From DATAYF01 sp036272735 (GTDB lineage: Bacteria > Chloroflexota > Ktedonobacteria > Ktedonobacterales > Ktedonobacteraceae): a stretch of DNA of 9,256 nucleotides. Below, one piece after another: positions 6,663-9,256 of this stretch. The notes under the pieces are model-generated. The model searched no databases, was not told where the DNA came from, and saw only the letters and a list, made by a program, of their open reading frames with translations. Location of the stretch: positions 1 to 9,256 of the forward strand of contig DATAYF010000177.1 of assembly GCA_036272735.1 (NCBI GenBank), in the 5' to 3' direction. A program made the translations under genes and the position numbers. How positions within the stretch are numbered: the stretch's first letter is position 1; each line of letters begins with the position of its first letter.

Positions 6663-6687
6663 AAAAAAACACCCTTCCTCGGTGTTT
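6663..6687 (-). terminator. Intrinsic terminator on the minus strand
   Basis: On the minus strand AAACACC (6681-6687), a seven-base loop and GGTGTTT (6667-6673) form a perfect 7-bp stem that runs into a T-tract (seven T in all, 6663-6669). It would stop transcripts arriving from the AbiTii side and insulate the SDR gene, and it lies about 400 bases beyond the AbiTii stop codon. Confidence 0.7.
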
Positions 6688-6879
6688 CCGCTCCCTCTCC
6701 CTTATTGCGGCGCTGGCTTTCTCTTGGGCTGTTGGGCTGTATTGCATATTCATCAACGTCTTCTCATGGAAGCATACCGAGAGATAAAGACAGCAGAGCA
6801 AAAGAAACGCGACTATATCTTCTTCAGTTTCATGAAGGTGGAGTGCCTGCGGTTGTAAATCCCAACTTTTAGCGGGACA

Positions 6880-6897
6880 ATTTGTACAATTAAATGG
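6880..6897. repeat. Left arm of an 18-bp perfect inverted repeat
   Basis: ATTTGTACAATTAAATGG is the exact reverse complement of 6965-6982. Similarity continues outward in weaker form to TTGTAAAT at 6853-6860. The arm also holds a sequence starting CAACTTTT (6863-6880) that is repeated in direct orientation at 6911-6927. Confidence 0.8.
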
Positions 6898-6964
6898 CGG
6901 AAACCATTTTCAACTTTTGGCTACAAAACGCAGTAAAGCGCGTCGAGGAAGGATACTTGCTCTC

Positions 6965-6982
6965 CCATTTAATTGTACAAAT
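6965..6982. repeat. Right arm of the 18-bp perfect inverted repeat
   Basis: CCATTTAATTGTACAAAT pairs exactly with 6880-6897. The outer part continues with gaps to ATTTACAA at 7005-7012. The 67 bases between the arms contain no gene. Confidence 0.8.
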
Positions 6983-7052
6983 CAATGGCAATCTTAATTT
7001 TGGAATTTACAATTACATCCCTTGTGCCTGAGCATCTCTAGCGTTAAATGTC

Positions 7053-7077
7053 ACCAATGGCTTTCGTCTGCCTTGGT
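7053..7077 (-). other. Hairpin just after the AbiTii gene
   Basis: ACCAATGGC (7053-7061) and GCCTTGGT (7070-7077) pair in eight positions with a single bulged base. It lies 15 bases beyond the stop codon. There is no T-tract on the minus strand, so it is more likely a 3' stabilising structure than a terminator. Confidence 0.4.
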
Positions 7078-7092
7078 ATGTGGTTTTTATTG

Positions 7093-8037
7093 CTAAAATC
7101 GGAAGTAATGCAGAAGAGCTTGAGTAATGAGTGTGGTAGCTACAGGAGCCCCAACTTGAGTCGTAGCAGCAGTTGACACATTCTTCAGCCACGTAAGAAC
7201 CCTTCGACCAGGCTTCTTTGGTTCGTCATCTTCACCATTTTCATCCTCTTCTTTGGCATCCTCATCTAATGCGTCCTGCAACTCATCAATCATATCGTCG
7301 TTGAGGCCTACCTTACGTAAGTAGTCCATTAAGCCATTGCTATCAAAGGGTTCGGGTAACTCCTGGGTCTGCGTCACGTCACGATTGCCAATGGCGATAT
7401 TGGCAGAAGCCGCGTAAATAATATTGTTGAACACGTTAGCAGTTCGTTTGACGCGCTTAGGATCGGTGATTCGTTGCTCATCCTCCGCTGACGGCTCCTC
7501 TTCTCCTATCTGCATCGTAAAGTCGAGAAGACGGTTACGGACGGCATCCAAGACTCCGACAATAGTCGTGTGGGGAACTTCCTTCCATATCTGGATAAAG
7601 GCCATTGACGGATCTATCTTTACGGTGCCACCTTCAGCAAGGATTGAGAACATCATCACTACATCAGCATCCCACGGTACTCGTACAGTTTGTTTTGCAG
7701 CTACTAGAGATTCTAGTTCCGCTACTCCCTGAAGGAAGTCCAACTTGAACAAGTGCTCGTCGCGGAACTTTTCAGAGAGAGCCATCGGAGGGATAGGGAA
7801 ATTTCTCAACTCTCTCCCAAACGGACCCATAGCGTTGCCGAGAACTATTGTGTTGAACGGCCCACGGTAAGGTGGTAAGCCTTCAGTGCTATCATATCCC
7901 GACAACTCCCGCTCTGCCCACTCACCAATCTCCCTCACCCCCATACGACTAGCCAAAAGCTTCACTTTACGTAATAAAGAACCGAGGCTCACAGAGTCCT
8001 CGGTCGCACCATTTTGAATAGCGCGTAACAGACTCAT
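7093..8037 (-). CDS. AbiTii-domain protein, putative phage-defence protein
   Basis: The protein has 314 residues. ATG 8035-8037 has AGGA eight bases upstream. Residues 2-60 carry the AbiTii signature: LLRAIQNGA, then SLGSLLRKVKLLASRMG, EWAERELSGYD and LPPYR, followed by GPFGRELRN and FPIPP (72-84). The domain seems to reach about residue 180. Then come an acidic patch, the FNNIIYAASANIAIG motif (203-217), a helical segment ending in a very acidic tract (246-272), a basic PKKPGRR turn, and a hydrophobic or amphipathic C-terminus (280-314) that could touch membrane. The family is named after one protein of the two-gene AbiT abortive-infection system of Lactococcus; its biochemical action is unknown. 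No second AbiT gene is present here. It is flanked by its own tandem repeats and a structured 3' region, beside a tyrosine recombinase, which suits a mobile defence gene. Confidence 0.8.
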   Translation of the reverse strand: MSLLRAIQNGATEDSVSLGSLLRKVKLLASRMGVREIGEWAERELSGYDSTEGLPPYRGPFNTIVLGNAMGPFGRELRNFPIPPMALSEKFRDEHLFKLDFLQGVAELESLVAAKQTVRVPWDADVVMMFSILAEGGTVKIDPSMAFIQIWKEVPHTTIVGVLDAVRNRLLDFTMQIGEEEPSAEDEQRITDPKRVKRTANVFNNIIYAASANIAIGNRDVTQTQELPEPFDSNGLMDYLRKVGLNDDMIDELQDALDEDAKEEDENGEDDEPKKPGRRVLTWLKNVSTAATTQVGAPVATTLITQALLHYFRF

Positions 8038-8113
8038 TTACATATTCCTATTTTTTGCCATGCCAGTCTTCTACCACTACATCCACTCTGCAGCACGAGC
8101 CGACCTTGTGAAC

Positions 8114-8159
8114 GTAGAACGCATTATCTTCTGTAACGGTAGAAGTTCTATTCTGTAAC
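8114..8159. repeat. Tandem direct repeat upstream of the AbiTii gene
   Basis: Two units, 8114-8137 and 8139-8159, each begin GTAGAA and end TTCTGTAAC or TCTGTAAC, with a gap of three bases between them in alignment. They lie 77 to 122 bases before the AbiTii start, where an operator or a promoter would be expected. The minus strand also has GATAAT (8122-8127), a possible -10 box, inside the first unit. Confidence 0.5.
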
Positions 8160-8268
8160 AAAGGCAAATGAAAACCGCATACCAGCAGACGAAAGCCAAG
8201 CGCAGGAGAGCCATGTAGTTTCGTGATTCACACTGCGGTGGTGATATCTTGGGAGGAAGAAAACAAGC

Positions 8269-8300
8269 AAAAAGAAGGGCCAGCCGGAGATAGCTGACCC
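8269..8300 (-). terminator. Intrinsic terminator after the small membrane protein
   Basis: On the minus strand GGGTCAGC (8293-8300), an eight-base loop and GCTGGCCC (8277-8284) pair in eight positions including one G-U. TTCTTTTT follows (8269-8276). It lies nine bases beyond the stop codon at 8310, which supports the gene being real and transcribed separately from the AbiTii gene. Confidence 0.85.
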
Positions 8301-8309
8301 CTCTCGGAA

Positions 8310-8531
8310 CTATTCAAGCAACGGATGGTCTGAACGTGCTGCGACAGGAGATTTGAAGTGTTTGACCACTTCGGCCCCGACATTGATCCCACAGCCCGCT
8401 CCTACCGCGTACAAGATCTGCATAAACATAGGTGCATCAATTTTGAACACAAGTGCTGCCACTGCTCCACCCAGTGCTAATATCCCAAACAGGACAGCAA
8501 AGAACCCCTGCTGGGGGAAATTGTACAGCAT
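8310..8531 (-). CDS. Small two-helix membrane protein
   Basis: The ATG form has 73 residues. Two hydrophobic segments are visible: about 9-30 (GFFAVLFGILALGGAVAALVF) and about 35-60 (MFMQILYAVGAGCGINVGAEVV), separated by a short KIDAP turn. The C-terminus is polar. Size and layout recall phage holins, but I see no family signature. The start is uncertain: only GGA lies upstream of ATG 8529-8531, while the same frame stays open for about 40 further codons upstream with a plausible basic, Ser/Thr/Pro/Gln-rich sequence and no start codon. That extension may be reached by a -1 shift from another frame at 8645-8651. A strong terminator follows the gene. It lies between the recombinase and the AbiTii gene and could be an accessory membrane partner, but this is only position. 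Confidence 0.6.
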   Translation of the reverse strand: MLYNFPQQGFFAVLFGILALGGAVAALVFKIDAPMFMQILYAVGAGCGINVGAEVVKHFKSPVAARSDHPLLE

Positions 8532-8701
8532 CCCAAGGATTCCGTGCTGCTGTGTGTGACGCTTCTCCTTGATCTTGCTGGCCGTTGATTGACTATTCGG
8601 TGGTTGCGGCGTTGCGCCGGTTTTCGACCTCCGGCCCGTCCCGCTTTTTTTCCCTTCAGATCAGATGAAACTTGTGTTTCAATCCTTTCCGAAAGGACCA
8701 A
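8532..8701 (-). other. Possible frameshifted N-terminal extension of the small membrane protein
   Basis: A TTG at 8699-8701, preceded by AAAGGG, opens a frame reading LSERIETQVSSDLKGKK. At 8645-8651 the minus strand has A_AAA_AAA in the right phase for -1 slippage. A shift there gives SGTGRRSKTGATPQPP and continues without a stop into the membrane protein at 8531. GC-rich hairpins (GCCGG/CCGGC within 8616-8635, or CGGCG/CGCCG within 8607-8619) follow. The joined protein would be about 130 residues. A one-base indel in an older gene is an equal alternative. Confidence 0.35.
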
Positions 8702-8725
8702 ATTCCCTTTGTCTCAGTTTAACCG

Positions 8726-8785
8726 ACAAGAACCTTATATCATGCTATTTCAATCTTGTCGACAAACAAGCGGTATTTCACTTGT
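8726..8785. other. Cluster of ACAAG/CTTGT half-sites after the recombinase gene
   Basis: ACAAG (8726-8730), CTTGT (8755-8759), ACAAG (8766-8770) and CTTGT (8781-8785) alternate in orientation within 60 bases, and 8756-8765 is the palindrome TTGTCGACAA. The inner pair 8755-8770 has a six-base spacer, the size of a tyrosine recombinase core. This may be an attachment or excision site; no second copy is in the window to confirm it. Confidence 0.3.
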
Positions 8786-8797
8786 TGCTTTGCCAAA

Positions 8798-9256
8798 TTA
8801 TTTCAAGTTGTCGAGGACTGACCCACCTCTGCGCGCCTCTTGCTGGTCCATTGCGCGCAGATAGATGGCGGTCGTTTTGATATCGGTATGGCCAAGGAGC
8901 CGCATCAATTTGTACAGTGCGGCTCCATCGGCATCCTTCCCTGCTTGCAGGAGATAGTTGATGGCAAAGGTATGGCGGAACTTGTGACAGTACGCCTTGA
9001 TGCCTGCTCGTTCCCCAAGTCGCTCAATCATGGCTTCCAAGCCATGGAGCGTCAATGGCGAATTCTCACGAACCCCCAGGAACACATACGGATTCTCGCG
9101 CTTGATCCGTTGGGTCCGGTGTTTCAGATACTGCTTGAGGGCCTTGCGTGCGGTATCTCCCAGGCCGATCTCTCTGGACTTGCCTGTCCCTTTGCCCTTT
9201 CCAATCACGGTAATATGTGAGTCAAATGCTTCCAGGCTGACATGCTGCATGCGCAA
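8798..9256 (-). CDS. Tyrosine recombinase/integrase, C-terminal part, cut by window edge
   Basis: The window holds the last 152 or so codons of a phage-type integrase; the start and the first catalytic Arg lie beyond 9256. The catalytic domain keeps the beta-strand lysine region (ITVIGKGKGTGKSREIGL), then HKFRHTFA with the HxxR pair, LLGHTDIKTT with the second His, and the nucleophilic Tyr in AIYLRAMD, nine residues after that His. The spacing is normal. The segment between the HxxR helix and LLGH is a few residues longer than usual (LLQAGKDADGAALYKLMRLLGH). The enzyme would cut and rejoin DNA through a 3'-phosphotyrosine link, and it is the likely mover of the neighbouring genes. TTG at 9256 is not its start. 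Confidence 0.92.
   Translation of the reverse strand: MRMQHVSLEAFDSHITVIGKGKGTGKSREIGLGDTARKALKQYLKHRTQRIKRENPYVFLGVRENSPLTLHGLEAMIERLGERAGIKAYCHKFRHTFAINYLLQAGKDADGAALYKLMRLLGHTDIKTTAIYLRAMDQQEARRGGSVLDNLK

Noticed and set aside
6851..7014. CRISPR array or type III toxin-antitoxin RNA repeats
   Set aside because: Only two inverted arms and one imperfect direct repeat are present; there are no regularly spaced repeats, and the module lies downstream of the protein gene and not ahead of it.
8477..8701. Separate 74-codon gene overlapping the small membrane protein
   Set aside because: After the A run its sequence becomes Arg-rich and unlike a folded protein, while the alternative frame leads into the membrane protein. 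Only the first part was kept, as a possible frameshifted extension.

Overview
The window is a mobile-element-rich accessory stretch of about 50% GC from a bacterium. The mix of IS5 and IS630 insertion sequences, a DUF4232 lipoprotein and an AbiTii-family protein would fit a Chloroflexota genome of the Ktedonobacteria type. That placement is an inference from gene content and style; there is no marker gene. Apart from one plus-strand transposase, every gene I accept lies on the minus strand.

Left part (1-3609): two related IS5-family elements stand back to back, separated by one shared TA. The first (about 2-1041) has perfect 15-bp end repeats and all three DDE residues, but its transposase is split at a run of eight A. 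The second (about 1044-2020) is decayed: it has an amber stop at codon 6 and the first catalytic Asp is replaced by Leu. After about 300 bp without a gene comes an IS630-family transposase (2396-3609, plus strand). It is split by a textbook -1 frameshift signal: the heptamer G_GGA_AAC, a 6-nt spacer, then a perfect 12-bp stem.

Middle part (3610-6660): a DUF4232-type secreted lipoprotein converges on the IS630 gene. It is followed by a four-helix membrane protein of unknown function and a YgfF-like short-chain dehydrogenase/reductase. A 39-bp element, 33 of 39 bases identical and carrying an extended -10 box, sits upstream of both the IS630 transposase and the lipoprotein gene in inverted orientation. 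It encloses about 2.1 kb.

Right part (6660-9256): this looks like a small integrative or defence island, all on the minus strand. From upstream to downstream it holds a tyrosine recombinase cut by the window edge, a cluster of ACAAG/CTTGT half-sites, a small two-helix membrane protein with its own terminator, a tandem repeat, an AbiTii-domain protein, and a non-coding tail. The AbiTii family is named after a component of the lactococcal AbiT abortive-infection system. The tail holds an 18-bp perfect inverted repeat and ends in an intrinsic terminator. The AbiTii gene with its unexplained structured 3' region, and the possible -1 frameshift ahead of the small membrane protein, are the parts most likely to be new.
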